From: a virus
Strand: one strand, 5' to 3'
Length of the DNA: 30,425 nucleotides
Virus record (IMG/VR): IMGVR_UViG_3300043786_000180
Coordinates: 1 to 30,425 of that record
This document shows, piece after piece, positions 13,804 through 22,295 of this stretch. The notes beneath the pieces were generated by a model, which was not told the origin of the DNA, did no database searches, and saw only the letters and a list, made by a program, of their open reading frames with translations. The first letter of the stretch is position 1, and every line of letters begins with the position of its first letter. Both the position numbers and the translations under genes were made by a program.

Positions 13804-16800
13804 GGACGGCCGCCTTCCGAAATGATTGACTTGTTGCCCTTGTTTGCAGCGCGAGCTATCTCCCTCGAGTCTACGGACACAATGATATCACCAGAGCCGC
13901 CGACCGACCTTAAGAGGTTTCTGTCAACGGGTGACAATTCAACTATCATCGCGCTGGCCGGCGAAGAGGAACCAACCGGACCGCCGACATTGTAGCTGCG
14001 CATACCGTTCTGCAACTGCGCCAGGAATGATGAGTCTGGCATTCCGGTTGACTGGTTTACATACTTTTTGGGAACGACATACTCACCCTTGTGGACAATG
14101 CCGGCCGGCTCCATTGTCCCACCCTGCCCGGTGAAGCCGCCGCGGGAGTATCCTCGGAGATTTCTGAGCTGTCTCTCCAGTGTTTCTAGCTCTCGCTGGA
14201 GTCTATCCCTAGTGGTCTGCCACGCCGCAAGGTTTCCCGCTCTTGCGTACAGCCCACGGTCCGAGTTGTGCGCCGAGATGAAAGTTCTTTGCCTGTTTAT
14301 CTGCCTTTCCACCTCAGCAACTTGGGCAGCACTACCGCCGCCGCCACCCCCACCCCCACCGCCCCCACCGAAATTGGGCTGACCCAGGGCTGTATTTAAC
14401 GCCCTCGCGGCATCGATGTTTTTATTGAGGCTAGCATTGAGTTCATTAAGTGCCTGGAGTGCGGGGTTGACATTGGCGTCTACCGTAACGTTGCGCGGAA
14501 CTTTATCTATTGCCGTCTGCACGTCATCGAACGCCTTGGCGTACTCTAGGACAACCGACTCCTGGAAGCCAAGCTCGGTTGCCTGCTGAATAAATTCTTG
14601 TCTAGCTTGCTGCGTTGCCGCTGTAAGCTCGGCCTGCGTCGCACCAGATTCCGCAAGAGCCGTAATGTAGTCTTGGTATTCCCCAACCAGGCCAAGAAGG
14701 GCGCGCCTGTTCTGAATAGATGCGGGATTGGAGCCGGTTAGGTTGCCGCCGGTAGCGGCTTGAGATTCTTCCAGTCTGCTGGCGTTCTCGGCCTGCTCGC
14801 GGTCTAGTTCGGCAATCTCGTTGCGCAGCTTTGCCGCCCTTAAGGTATCGCCATATGCCTCGGCAACCGATAGGAAGTATTCTTTAATTGCCCTGTCTGC
14901 GCCAAGACTTTGCTGGGTAGCTTGTAGCTCTTCAATTTCTTTTCGCGCATCTTCTACCCGATCTGCCAGGTCGGCCCACGATTCGGCAATGTCGTCAATC
15001 GCCATTGTTTCCGCAAATCTAATATCAAACGCGCGACTAAAGACTTGCTCGAGGTCGGATGCGTAATCAAGTAGCGTGCGAACTTCTTTCTGCGCGTTCT
15101 GTACGCCACGGTTGAAGTTGTCGAGGTTGATGTTGGAAAGACCACCGCCGGCAGTGTTAATAAACTGCTGCACCTGTGCCTCTGTCATACCGAACTGTGC
15201 GCCGACCTGAGAGATTGCTTGACGAAGAATCTGTAGTGATGGTGCCGACTGACCTCCAGCCGTTTTGGATAGGTGTACGAATAATGCGGCAAGATTAGCA
15301 ACGCCTTGTTCGGCGCTTCCCGACTGAGCCAAGATGGCTCCGATAGCATCTTGCATCTCGTCGCTGGCATACAAAGCCTCGCTTCCGGTTTCGCCGAAAG
15401 CCTCACCCAGTGCGAAGATTGCGTCCTCCGTGTCTCTGCCCAAGTTGATTGCCTCAAACATGGAGTTGGTGAGCTTATCGAATTGCTCAGCAAGGGTCTC
15501 CGCCCTAGCGCCAGCTCCACCCATCTTTGTTCCGGCATCTTCAGCACCAGCGCCAATGCCACTAAATAGGTTGACAAGAGGCTCTGCCTTAGAAATGAGG
15601 AATTCCATTTTATCCTCGACCGTTGTCAGGCCCTCTGGCATTCCCTCGATTCCTAGGGTTCCGAGGTCTGCTGCGGCAGCCAATTGGAGCATGGCCTGTG
15701 TCAACAATAGTGCCATCTGTGACGTTCCCTGGCCCTCGTCCTTGAGCCTTTGCAGTACGGCGTTCATGTCTCCCAGTCGGTCTTGAACGCTCCTGAATTC
15801 ATTGCCCGCCAGGGCGACAATCATTTCCTGAAAGCTTTTGGATGTAACGTCCGATGTGTCTGCGCCATTGGCGAGTTCGTCGAAGAATTTTCCAACAGCG
15901 TCGCGTCCGGCGCCCGCCGCATTCTCTGCGCCGAACAATGACTCCATTAGACCGTCTACCTCGCCAGCAGCAAGTGCCGCCTGGGCCTCAAGTTGGGGCA
16001 TTCCCTCGTTGAGAATATCGTTTGCCTTTGCGAGCTCGAGAATTCTTTCGGGATTGCCCGCCTCCACGTATCCAGTGAGAGCGTCCTTGGCGGCGTTTAT
16101 TGCATCTATTTCGTCACGGTTCTGAAGGAATAGTGTACTAAAGAATGCTCCAGTAGAGGAGTACATATTCGTTGCTTTATCAATCTCGGCAAATACTTCA
16201 TCAAGCCTAGCGCTTGCCTCTTCCGGGTTTCCTATGATTAAGTCGGTAAAACTTTCAAAATTATCAAACTGGCCAACGAACGCCGTGCTTACTTCTGGTA
16301 TTGAAAGGGCCCCTTGGATTTCCGGGCTCTCCGATGCCTGCTGGCGCAAGTAGAGTGCAACATTTTCTCCGAGTATTAGATACTCGTCCGCGGCTTTTTT
16401 GGCCGCCTCGGCCTCGGCATCAAGGCTCGACACGAGATCGCCCGATGTAGATACAGAGTCTCCCTGGACATCAAGTAATCTTCTGGCCTTTTCTTCTTGT
16501 AGCTCAGTGGCGGCTGCTTCTTTCTCTTTTGCTACTGCAACTCTTCTGCTTAATTCGTCAATTGCCTGAAGATAAAAGGGTTGGTCACTGCTTGTTTTCT
16601 CAACACCAATTTGAGCCTTTTCGAGAACCATATAGCCCTCGGCCGCTTCTTTTGCGGAATCGGAAAGTTTGCTGTACCCATCCGCATCGGCCTGCAAAGC
16701 CTTCGATAAGCCGGCCTGGTCGGAAAGCAAGCTGTTCGTTACTGATTGAACCTGCTGCACGCGCTGTCCATAGGCGGACATAATCCCACCCACGACAGCG

Positions 16801-18521
16801 ATAGCAACACCAATCGCACCGAAAGCCAGGGTCCCGAACTTTATTGTCGTAGCAAGCCTCATGAAAGAAGCGTTGGCCGTGAGCGCACCAAGTCCAGCTG
16901 ACTGTAAACCCTTGGCGCTAAAAATAGCCCTGAAGCCAAGAAGGCCAAGGTCGACACCCAGTGTTCTAGACGCAAACACAAGCGCGCTGAATCCAGCAAT
17001 TAGTGCGGTAAGAATTGCTCCCGCGGCAGTAGCGGCGGATACTACAAGGGCCAGCGCAATAGCAACACCGGAAAGAATTTGACCCGGAGTGGTGGCAAGG
17101 AAGTCTGTAATTCCGGCGGTAACATTGCTGAGGGAAGCGAACAATTGAGCAAGGCCGGGGATTGACTGCCCCACGGTTGCGGCAAGTAGTTCAAAGTTTT
17201 GTACAAGTCTACGAAGTTCTTCTGCCGTGGTGCCGGCAATAATTGCGTATTGCTCTTGAATCTTTTGACCGCGATCGAACTCATCATTGCTTAGAGCAAC
17301 AAGACGGCGAACCTCGTCAGAGCTTTGCGCCAAACGTAGCAACGCTGGAATGTCGCGCACGGAGGTGATGCCGAGATCGCGCAGGGTTCTCTCGGCGTCG
17401 CCAGCGGTCTGGCCCAGGCCATCAAAGAAGTCTAGGATTACATTGATTGATTGCGAAGTTCCCCACGCTGAGGTAAATTCTTCTGCGCTCCTACCCGAGA
17501 GTCTAGAGAACTCCTCGAGCTCGTATCCACCCGTTGCCACAGCAGCGCCGATATCAGAGAAGAGCCTGGTTACAACACCACGCGCAAGTTCCGGTGCGAT
17601 ACCGAGCGAGGCCAGCGATCCGGAAAGACCAATAATATCTGCAGCGCTAAGTTCAGCCAAGTTACCCATCGAGGCAATCTGCGTAGCCACGCCAACAATC
17701 TGAGATTCTGTAGCAATAGAGTCAACACCGACCGCGAGGATTGCGGAGCCCAACTCGGCGAACTGACCCTCGGCACCATCGATGAGCATGGTAAGTCTAC
17801 CGAACGCCGTTGCAGCAGCCTCCACAGTAAGGTCGGTGGTTGCGGAGAACTTGGCCACGTTGTCAGTAAAGTCAGCAACAAGTTCTGTAGAAATACCCAA
17901 CTGTCCGGCCAGTGTGGCTATGTCGGTGATTTCAGTCCAAGAAATTGGCGTTGCTTGGCTAATGTCCCTAAGCGCCCCAAGAAGCTGGTCCCTGGCCTCG
18001 TTAGCAGCCTGCCCCGCCAAGTCACTTGTGCGGACTACGTTGGCAAATTCTCTTTCGTACTTAATGGCAAAGCCGATTGGCGCTACGGCAAGGGCGGCAG
18101 TGGCGAGGGCTACCTGACGAAGACTGCTGGAGATGTCATAAAGAGCGTACCTAAGTGCCGGCTTGCTAATTTTTTCAAGCGCTTCGCCATAAGCTTTGGT
18201 CGCAGCAATGCCTCTCTTGAGACTATCAATCTCTCGCTGGCGAACTTGAATCTGTGCGTTCTGCCCACCAATAGAACGCCCCAGTGCCGCTCGCTCTTCC
18301 TTGAGACTAGCAATCTTGCGTTGTCTGGCTGCGGTAAGCTTCTTATCGGCAGCAAGCTCTTCGTTAATCTTGTCAATGCGCTGACGATTAGAGGAAACGT
18401 TCCCTTCGGCTTTTTTGTTCTGCGCCTCTAACTGCTTTAGCCTCTTTGTTAGTTCGCCAATTCTTTCAATAATTTGGTCAGCATTACTTGATATGTTAAT
18501 GCTGATATCACTGGTGGCCAA
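13800..18521 (-). CDS. Tail tape measure protein
   Basis: This 1573-residue protein is the longest in the window. An N-terminal coiled coil (about 10-115) is followed by the TP901-type tape-measure core (about 150-380, with ATPISWTEITDIATLAGQLG) and by hydrophobic stretches at about 470-610. Further helical regions lead to a 12-Gly linker (14334-14369) and a C-terminal GGFTGQGG, EPAGIVHKGEYVVP signature. Length sets tail length; at about 0.15 nm per residue the tail would be near 230 nm. The start is TTG 18521 with AAGGAA upstream and a TAGAAT -10 at 18555-18560, so it can be made from its own promoter. Confidence 0.96.
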   Translation of the reverse strand: MATSDISINISSNADQIIERIGELTKRLKQLEAQNKKAEGNVSSNRQRIDKINEELAADKKLTAARQRKIASLKEERAALGRSIGGQNAQIQVRQREIDSLKRGIAATKAYGEALEKISKPALRYALYDISSSLRQVALATAALAVAPIGFAIKYEREFANVVRTSDLAGQAANEARDQLLGALRDISQATPISWTEITDIATLAGQLGISTELVADFTDNVAKFSATTDLTVEAAATAFGRLTMLIDGAEGQFAELGSAILAVGVDSIATESQIVGVATQIASMGNLAELSAADIIGLSGSLASLGIAPELARGVVTRLFSDIGAAVATGGYELEEFSRLSGRSAEEFTSAWGTSQSINVILDFFDGLGQTAGDAERTLRDLGITSVRDIPALLRLAQSSDEVRRLVALSNDEFDRGQKIQEQYAIIAGTTAEELRRLVQNFELLAATVGQSIPGLAQLFASLSNVTAGITDFLATTPGQILSGVAIALALVVSAATAAGAILTALIAGFSALVFASRTLGVDLGLLGFRAIFSAKGLQSAGLGALTANASFMRLATTIKFGTLAFGAIGVAIAVVGGIMSAYGQRVQQVQSVTNSLLSDQAGLSKALQADADGYSKLSDSAKEAAEGYMVLEKAQIGVEKTSSDQPFYLQAIDELSRRVAVAKEKEAAATELQEEKARRLLDVQGDSVSTSGDLVSSLDAEAEAAKKAADEYLILGENVALYLRQQASESPEIQGALSIPEVSTAFVGQFDNFESFTDLIIGNPEEASARLDEVFAEIDKATNMYSSTGAFFSTLFLQNRDEIDAINAAKDALTGYVEAGNPERILELAKANDILNEGMPQLEAQAALAAGEVDGLMESLFGAENAAGAGRDAVGKFFDELANGADTSDVTSKSFQEMIVALAGNEFRSVQDRLGDMNAVLQRLKDEGQGTSQMALLLTQAMLQLAAAADLGTLGIEGMPEGLTTVEDKMEFLISKAEPLVNLFSGIGAGAEDAGTKMGGAGARAETLAEQFDKLTNSMFEAINLGRDTEDAIFALGEAFGETGSEALYASDEMQDAIGAILAQSGSAEQGVANLAALFVHLSKTAGGQSAPSLQILRQAISQVGAQFGMTEAQVQQFINTAGGGLSNINLDNFNRGVQNAQKEVRTLLDYASDLEQVFSRAFDIRFAETMAIDDIAESWADLADRVEDARKEIEELQATQQSLGADRAIKEYFLSVAEAYGDTLRAAKLRNEIAELDREQAENASRLEESQAATGGNLTGSNPASIQNRRALLGLVGEYQDYITALAESGATQAELTAATQQARQEFIQQATELGFQESVVLEYAKAFDDVQTAIDKVPRNVTVDANVNPALQALNELNASLNKNIDAARALNTALGQPNFGGGGGGGGGGGGSAAQVAEVERQINRQRTFISAHNSDRGLYARAGNLAAWQTTRDRLQRELETLERQLRNLRGYSRGGFTGQGGTMEPAGIVHKGEYVVPKKYVNQSTGMPDSSFLAQLQNGMRSYNVGGPVGSSSPASAMIVELSPVDRNLLRSVGGSGDIIVSVDSREIARAANKGNKSIISEGGRP
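14334..14369 (-). repeat. GGN-codon tract encoding 12 consecutive Gly in the tape measure
   Basis: The minus strand carries 12 consecutive glycine codons, read as a C-rich tract on the plus strand. It separates the helical tape region from the C-terminal domain and is likely prone to length change by slippage. Confidence 0.9.
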
Positions 18522-18554
18522 AGGGATTCCTTACAGGATGCGGGCGTTATATAT

Positions 18555-18560
18555 ATTCTA
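18555..18560 (-). promoter_or_regulatory. -10 element (TAGAAT) before the tape measure gene
   Basis: TAGAAT lies about 34 nt before TTG 18521, leaving a short leader that contains AAGGAA. There is no TGn extension and no visible -35, so this is a weaker candidate than the leaderless set. Confidence 0.35.
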
Positions 18561-18565
18561 CCCCA

Positions 18566-19635
18566 TTACGCTTTTCTGCCCTGGAGTATATGTGGGCCAG
18601 AGTTGCGCTGCTGAACATTGGACATCCCGTTCTTGCGATGCTGTTCGTCTAGCCATTCTTCTCGGGTTGGCATATCTCCACCGTCAATAACCTTCGGTTC
18701 GGCTACATAATATTTTCCGTAAGACTTTGACTTCTTCTTCGAGTCGGACTCTTGCGCCCTCTCAATGGACGCTCGAGACTTAGAGAAGCGAGCTTTGGCG
18801 TCAAAGGTTACACGATCAGACTCATCCCACCATAGTGGAATACCATCCCTGTACCAATCCTCCAGGATATAGTGCGCCTTGAGTAGTCGGTAGTCCCACA
18901 TCGTCCACTTCTTGTGCGATGGGTCGCTAAAAATAACAGCAATGGGTGGTTGCCCCGTACCGACCGCGGCCTTGAGGTAGGTCGCTATGAACCTATTCTG
19001 TGGCCAGGTTAGGGCTTCGCTAAAAAATCCTCACCAGTGTCCATGGTGAAGATTGCCGTAGACGCCCTCAGCTTTTCAATGGCCTCATTGATTCTTACCA
19101 TTGCGTTCAGCGGGAACGATTCGCGCATCGTGCGGATGGTGGAGTAGGCAAACTCTGTTTGCTCGTCGCCATCGGGGTTTACAATCTTCTGGATATGACC
19201 TTGCCACAAGTAGTCAGTAAAGAGTGCGTCACGTTCCGGTGAGTTTTTTTCAATCTTATTAGACTCGACACCGATAAGACTAGAGATACCGCTCTGTGCT
19301 TGATACTCGACGGGATACTTCTTTACTGCCTGACGGTAAAACTCTTCCCTCTTACCCTCGGAGATACCCATAAGATGCACGGTATATTTGGAGGCAACCA
19401 GTCGGGCTTGGGTCTCGTTACGCTTTGTTGTCAACTCTTCGCGCTGAACATTTTGTTTTTCTGTAAGCCCCTCGAGTTCCTCTGCAATTGTAGAGAGTTC
19501 GTACATGGCTGCTTCGTCCATGTAAATATCAATCTCGGTCTTGGGGTAGCCACGCTCTTGTAGAACCTGGACAATATTAAAAGTGCCGGGTGCCTTGGCG
19601 GCTTCTACCGACTCAAGGATATCTTCTTCTGACAA
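18566..19635 (-). CDS. Tail assembly chaperone, -1 frameshift fusion (G-T)
   Basis: The 19009-19635 frame carries a canonical slippery heptamer, T TTT TTA (19027 down to 19021, zero frame GAT TTT TTA GCG), 12 nt before its stop. Slipping back one base continues with SEALTWPQNRFIATYL and on through SDPSHKKWTMWDYRLLKAHYILEDWY to a stop at 18566, giving a fusion of about 356 residues. The -1 frame has a stop (TGA) at 19031-19033, so only a 22-nt window (19009-19030) allows the join, and the slip site is in it. Both products are typically needed to load tail-tube subunits on the tape measure. The downstream frame has an in-frame ATG at 18901 but no Shine-Dalgarno of note, so it is not treated as an independent gene. 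Confidence 0.92.
19009..19635 (-). CDS. Tail assembly chaperone, unshifted product (G)
   Basis: This 208-residue helical, charged protein starts at TTG 19635 with AGGAGG 4 nt upstream. It lies between the major tail protein and the tape measure, the invariant place of this pair in siphoviruses. It ends GEDFLAKP, just past the slip site. It would bind the tape measure and recruit tube subunits during tail assembly, and is absent from the virion in known cases. It has its own TGA-TAGTAT promoter after a strong terminator, so its level may be set separately from that of tail tube. Confidence 0.9.
   Translation of the reverse strand: MSEEDILESVEAAKAPGTFNIVQVLQERGYPKTEIDIYMDEAAMYELSTIAEELEGLTEKQNVQREELTTKRNETQARLVASKYTVHLMGISEGKREEFYRQAVKKYPVEYQAQSGISSLIGVESNKIEKNSPERDALFTDYLWQGHIQKIVNPDGDEQTEFAYSTIRTMRESFPLNAMVRINEAIEKLRASTAIFTMDTGEDFLAKP
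19021..19027 (-). other. -1 ribosomal frameshift slip site TTTTTTA
   Basis: The minus strand reads GGATTTTTTAGC. The heptamer is in the correct zero-frame phase (T TTT TTA) and leads into the open -1 frame. I saw no strong hairpin in the first tens of bases beyond it, so a stimulatory structure remains unidentified. Confidence 0.9.
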
Positions 19636-19662
19636 TGTTCCTCCTAGTTTGTGAACACCTTG

Positions 19663-19668
19663 ATACTA
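19663..19668 (-). promoter_or_regulatory. Extended -10 (TGA-TAGTAT) before the tail chaperone gene
   Basis: TGATAGTAT lies 27 nt before TTG 19635 and directly after the terminator at 19676-19703. The transcript would have a short leader holding AGGAGG. Confidence 0.5.
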
Positions 19669-19675
19669 TCACAGC

Positions 19676-19703
19676 AAAGAAAAAACCCCCGCCGAAGCGA
19701 GGG
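19676..19703 (-). terminator. Rho-independent terminator after the major tail genes
   Basis: The minus strand reads CCCTCGC, loop TTCG, GCGGGGG (one G-T pair), then TTTTTTCTTT. The stable TTCG-capped stem with a long T tract follows the tail-tube gene and would reduce read-through into the chaperone and tape measure genes. Confidence 0.9.
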
Positions 19704-19723
19704 CCTTTCCCGTCCTAAGGTAG

Positions 19724-20479
19724 TTAGGAAACTGTTACAACACAAGTGTCGCTGTTGCCGTTGTTTGGCCATGTTCCAGTAATGGTAGCCGAACCGTTTG
19801 AAAGCGCAGTTACAACACCGGCGGTGGAGACCGTAGCAACCGCAGGGTTGCTGGACTTCCACTGAATGCCATAGGTGTAGTTGCGTCCACCAAGAGTGGC
19901 GCTCAGCTTGCTAACAGCAGGATCGGTCACAGCCAAGGTGGCTGGCAACACAACTGGTGTCAGGGCCGAACCGATGACCGTGCGAACAGCAAAGTCACCC
20001 TGGGGGAGCATGGTTACCGTATAACGGAACGCTTCCTCACCAACAATAGACTCAGCGTATCCATCGGTCATTACCTTGAATACGTGCACAAGTTGACCGT
20101 TGGCGGCCAATGGGTTGGTGCGCTCGCCATCGATACGGATGACAAGGTAACCCTTAGTGCGTGGTGCGTCAAGCGCGTCGTAAGCCAGCGAGTAAACACT
20201 GGATGCGTCGTCAAAGTCGCGTGGGTAGTAAAGGGAAAGCGATCCACCGAAGTTAGTAAAACCACGGTCAATGACTTTACCAATAGCGGTGATGGCTGGG
20301 TCATCCAGCTCATTGCTCGCCTCGAGGTTGAAGTCAAAATCGTTCCAAGAGATAGCGTCCGAGATGTCCAACGATGCGTTGATCTCGGCTGCTGTGGGGG
20401 CCTGGTAGTTAGCGAAGGCGTTTTCCAATGCCCACCATACACGGATGTTACCGCTTGCGGGTACTCTTACGTCAGTCAT
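19724..20479 (-). CDS. Major tail (tube) protein with C-terminal Big_2 Ig-like domain
   Basis: This 251-residue protein has an N-terminal tail-tube-like domain (about 1-170; APTAAEIN, FGGSLSLYYPRD, YSLAYDALDAPR) and a C-terminal bacterial Ig-like Big_2 domain (about 175-251; QWKSSNPAVATVSTAGVVTA, GSATITGTW). Similar Ig-like appendages project from the tail tubes of lambda-type phages and may bind the host surface. The gene directly upstream is a paralogue. Its ATG overlaps that stop as TAATG. It is followed by a strong terminator, as expected for an abundant tube subunit. Confidence 0.87.
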   Translation of the reverse strand: MTDVRVPASGNIRVWWALENAFANYQAPTAAEINASLDISDAISWNDFDFNLEASNELDDPAITAIGKVIDRGFTNFGGSLSLYYPRDFDDASSVYSLAYDALDAPRTKGYLVIRIDGERTNPLAANGQLVHVFKVMTDGYAESIVGEEAFRYTVTMLPQGDFAVRTVIGSALTPVVLPATLAVTDPAVSKLSATLGGRNYTYGIQWKSSNPAVATVSTAGVVTALSNGSATITGTWPNNGNSDTCVVTVS

Positions 20480-21021
20480 TAGGAGTTAGTCACCTCGTAG
20501 TTCCAGTTCACGAAGTCGTTGTTAAGGAACGACTGGCTGATGCGAAGGTTCTCGCCGCTAGCGGCAACATCAATACCAAAGTCAGTCTTAACGCCAACCA
20601 TCTTTACGCGGTCGTCCACAGCGAATGGAGTATCGCTGCGTCCGCCCACACGGAGGATTGCAATATATTCAATGTCCGGCCAAGCCAAAAGGTCAAAGGC
20701 CAGGTTGTACTCACCGGCGGCAGTAACGTCAGCGTCGCGGAACGCTTCGAAAACAACCTCGGGGTTGTAGAACGTGGGGGTAGAAACGTTGCCGGCGTCA
20801 CAGAATGTAACTGAATCGTCGGTGTCCGAATCTCCCAGCGTGAAAGTGGTTCCGTCCTCATTGAGCGCACAGGTGATGTTGTAGACCAGGCCGTCTGCGT
20901 TGGTGCTTGCGTCGAACCAGTCGTTCAATTCAGCAGCAGTTGGAGCGGTACGGTCAGCAAATGCCTCCGGGTGCGCGAGGAGGAACGTAATATTCTCACG
21001 GTAGAGTCTTACGTTTGCCAT
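20479..21021 (-). CDS. Tail-tube paralogue (second major tail protein)
   Basis: This 180-residue protein shares with the next gene the APTAAELN opening block and a YNLAFDLLAWPDIEYIAILRVGG segment that aligns with YSLAYDALDAPRTKGYLVIRIDG, in the same order and at similar spacing. It lacks the Big_2 tail. I infer a duplication of tube proteins, with either a mixed tube or one acting as a tail-end or initiator subunit. GAGGAAGAG precedes the ATG. Which of the two is the main tube subunit cannot be decided from the sequence. Confidence 0.75.
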   Translation of the reverse strand: MANVRLYRENITFLLAHPEAFADRTAPTAAELNDWFDASTNADGLVYNITCALNEDGTTFTLGDSDTDDSVTFCDAGNVSTPTFYNPEVVFEAFRDADVTAAGEYNLAFDLLAWPDIEYIAILRVGGRSDTPFAVDDRVKMVGVKTDFGIDVAASGENLRISQSFLNNDFVNWNYEVTNS

Positions 21022-21266
21022 TAGTTCTCTTCCTCAATATCGATATTGGATGTAGTCTCTTGCGCGTCAGTCTCTTTTTTCTTCGCGAAGAATCCAGAAC
21101 GCAGTTCTTCCTTGCCCTCTACCGTGCCAGGTTTGTACATGACGGGGTTGTAGGGCTTTTTATCCGCATCAACGGGCACCAAGATGTCCTTGAATTTTGG
21201 GTGAAGAAGTGTCTTGGGTGACACGTCAGCGATCTGTCCGGAGACAGTATTAAGCGCAAGTACCAT
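21021..21266 (-). CDS. Small protein in the head-tail region, 81 aa, leaderless
   Basis: This 81-residue protein is highly charged in its C-terminal half (FFAKKKETDAQETTSNIDIEEEN) with a short ordered N-terminal part (LLHPKFKDILVPVD). It starts at ATG 21266, 6 nt after TGG-TAAACT, so it begins a transcript for the tail-tube genes. Its stop is coupled to the next ATG (TAATG). No family is recognised. An assembly factor or tube accessory is plausible from its place only. Confidence 0.6.
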   Translation of the reverse strand: MVLALNTVSGQIADVSPKTLLHPKFKDILVPVDADKKPYNPVMYKPGTVEGKEELRSGFFAKKKETDAQETTSNIDIEEEN

Positions 21267-21272
21267 AGACCC

Positions 21273-21278
21273 AGTTTA
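21273..21278 (-). promoter_or_regulatory. Extended -10 (TGG-TAAACT), leaderless promoter of the tail-tube operon
   Basis: The minus strand reads TGGTAAACTGGGTCT then ATG 21266. No Shine-Dalgarno is present. Confidence 0.6.
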
Positions 21279-21285
21279 CCACTAA

Positions 21286-21744
21286 CTAAGAGCCTATATA
21301 CGAGTCCGGGTTCTCTGAGTTGAATCGGAATCCAAGTGTTCCAATACCCAAATAAAGATGTGGCGAACCGTTCCTATCTGTTACCGGAAACACAGTCTGC
21401 CCCAGCGTGGGCGTCAATGCCGCACCGTTTGATATCTTCCAACCAATCAGTTGGTCCATAAAAAGATTCAATACCTTGCGCGCAATTCTTGGCGCTGGTG
21501 CCACTGCAATAATGTCAAATCTAGATGAGTACTCATCGTGTCGAACTCCGGCAAAAGATGCGTTAGCTACCTCGCGGGTTAGCCCGCTCCAACGGATAAC
21601 TACAAAGGGTTTTGTTTTTCTGTCTATACGCATGAGGTATTCGTCATCAAGAACCTCGTCTTCCTTGACCTCGTACTGCGGAAAAGATGTCTCAATATGT
21701 AAAGCTATTTCGTCCTGAATAGCCACCAGGTCTATGCCATTCAT
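21286..21744 (-). CDS. Tail terminator / tail completion protein
   Basis: This 152-residue protein has the alpha-beta composition of tail-completion proteins: an N-terminal helix (IALHIETSFPQYEV), then strands (PFVVIRWSGLTRE, SSRFDIIAVAPAP) and a helix (RIARKVLNLFMDQLIG). It lies after the HK97 gp10-like gene and just before the tail-tube genes, the usual place of the protein that caps the tail. ATG 21744 overlaps the preceding stop (ATGA), with AGGAGG about 11 nt upstream. The family is inferred from order and topology. Confidence 0.65.
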   Translation of the reverse strand: MNGIDLVAIQDEIALHIETSFPQYEVKEDEVLDDEYLMRIDRKTKPFVVIRWSGLTREVANASFAGVRHDEYSSRFDIIAVAPAPRIARKVLNLFMDQLIGWKISNGAALTPTLGQTVFPVTDRNGSPHLYLGIGTLGFRFNSENPDSYIGS

Positions 21745-22295
21745 GCTTTGTTAATCCTCCTGGTAATTCTGGACTTGTATTTTGTTGTCAGTCTTGGCAA
21801 TTGAGATTCGGCGTCAGCGCCAGAATCCCGAAGAGCAAACATTCCCTTGGTGTTCTTGTAGCCACCAAACGGGTTACGCATGATTACGGGACCGCCGTTG
21901 ACAATTCTAAGCCTACCCGAACCAGTATAAGCCGCAATGAATTTGTTCTTGAATCCAGTCTCCTGGTATTCAAAGTATTCCTCAAAGTTTCTTATCCAAC
22001 CAAACTCGGCAGAGACTCTGGTTCCGGAAGCATTCGAACCGACAAGCGAAACTCGAGCATCTACGGAGTCGTACATCTTTCCAGTTCTAATTCTTCCCGG
22101 TCCCTTGTTCAATCCAGCAGCCGCGGCCGCGGCGCTAAACTTCGTCCCCCTCTGCTTGATGTATTCGCGCATTCTTTCTGCGCCAAATTCAGCAAGCTCC
22201 TCGGCCATTAGCTTGGATTCCTGTTTAATTATTTCTTTAGCAGAGGCGAGTTTTCTTTCCAGGCCGGAAATATTTATTGTGATAAACCGTGCCAT
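21741..22295 (-). CDS. HK97 gp10-like head-tail connector protein
   Basis: This 184-residue protein has an N-terminal helix rich in Lys and Glu (RKLASAKEIIKQESKLMAEE), then GPGRIRTGKMYDSV and an FGWIRNFEEYFEYQETGF block, the pattern of HK97 gp10 family tail-component proteins (a RTGxLRxS-like site followed by a V/FGxxxxYxxYxExGT-like site). It ends in a basic KYKSRITRRINKA tail. It belongs to the connector series between portal and tail. The ATG shares TAATG with the preceding stop. Confidence 0.8.
   Translation of the reverse strand: MARFITINISGLERKLASAKEIIKQESKLMAEELAEFGAERMREYIKQRGTKFSAAAAAAGLNKGPGRIRTGKMYDSVDARVSLVGSNASGTRVSAEFGWIRNFEEYFEYQETGFKNKFIAAYTGSGRLRIVNGGPVIMRNPFGGYKNTKGMFALRDSGADAESQLPRLTTKYKSRITRRINKA

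Noticed and set aside
14334-14369. Possible short tandem repeat or CRISPR-like unit
   Set aside because: It is a run of glycine codons inside the tape measure, without spacers or palindromic repeats.
17955-18431. 158-residue plus-strand open frame opposite the tape measure
   Set aside because: It is antisense to coiled-coil coding sequence, with several competing frames in the same place; no promoter or ribosome-binding site.
18566-18901. Separate 111-residue gene starting at ATG 18901
   Set aside because: The frame stays open without a break to 19030 and joins the chaperone frame at a canonical slip site, so it is better read as the frameshift extension.
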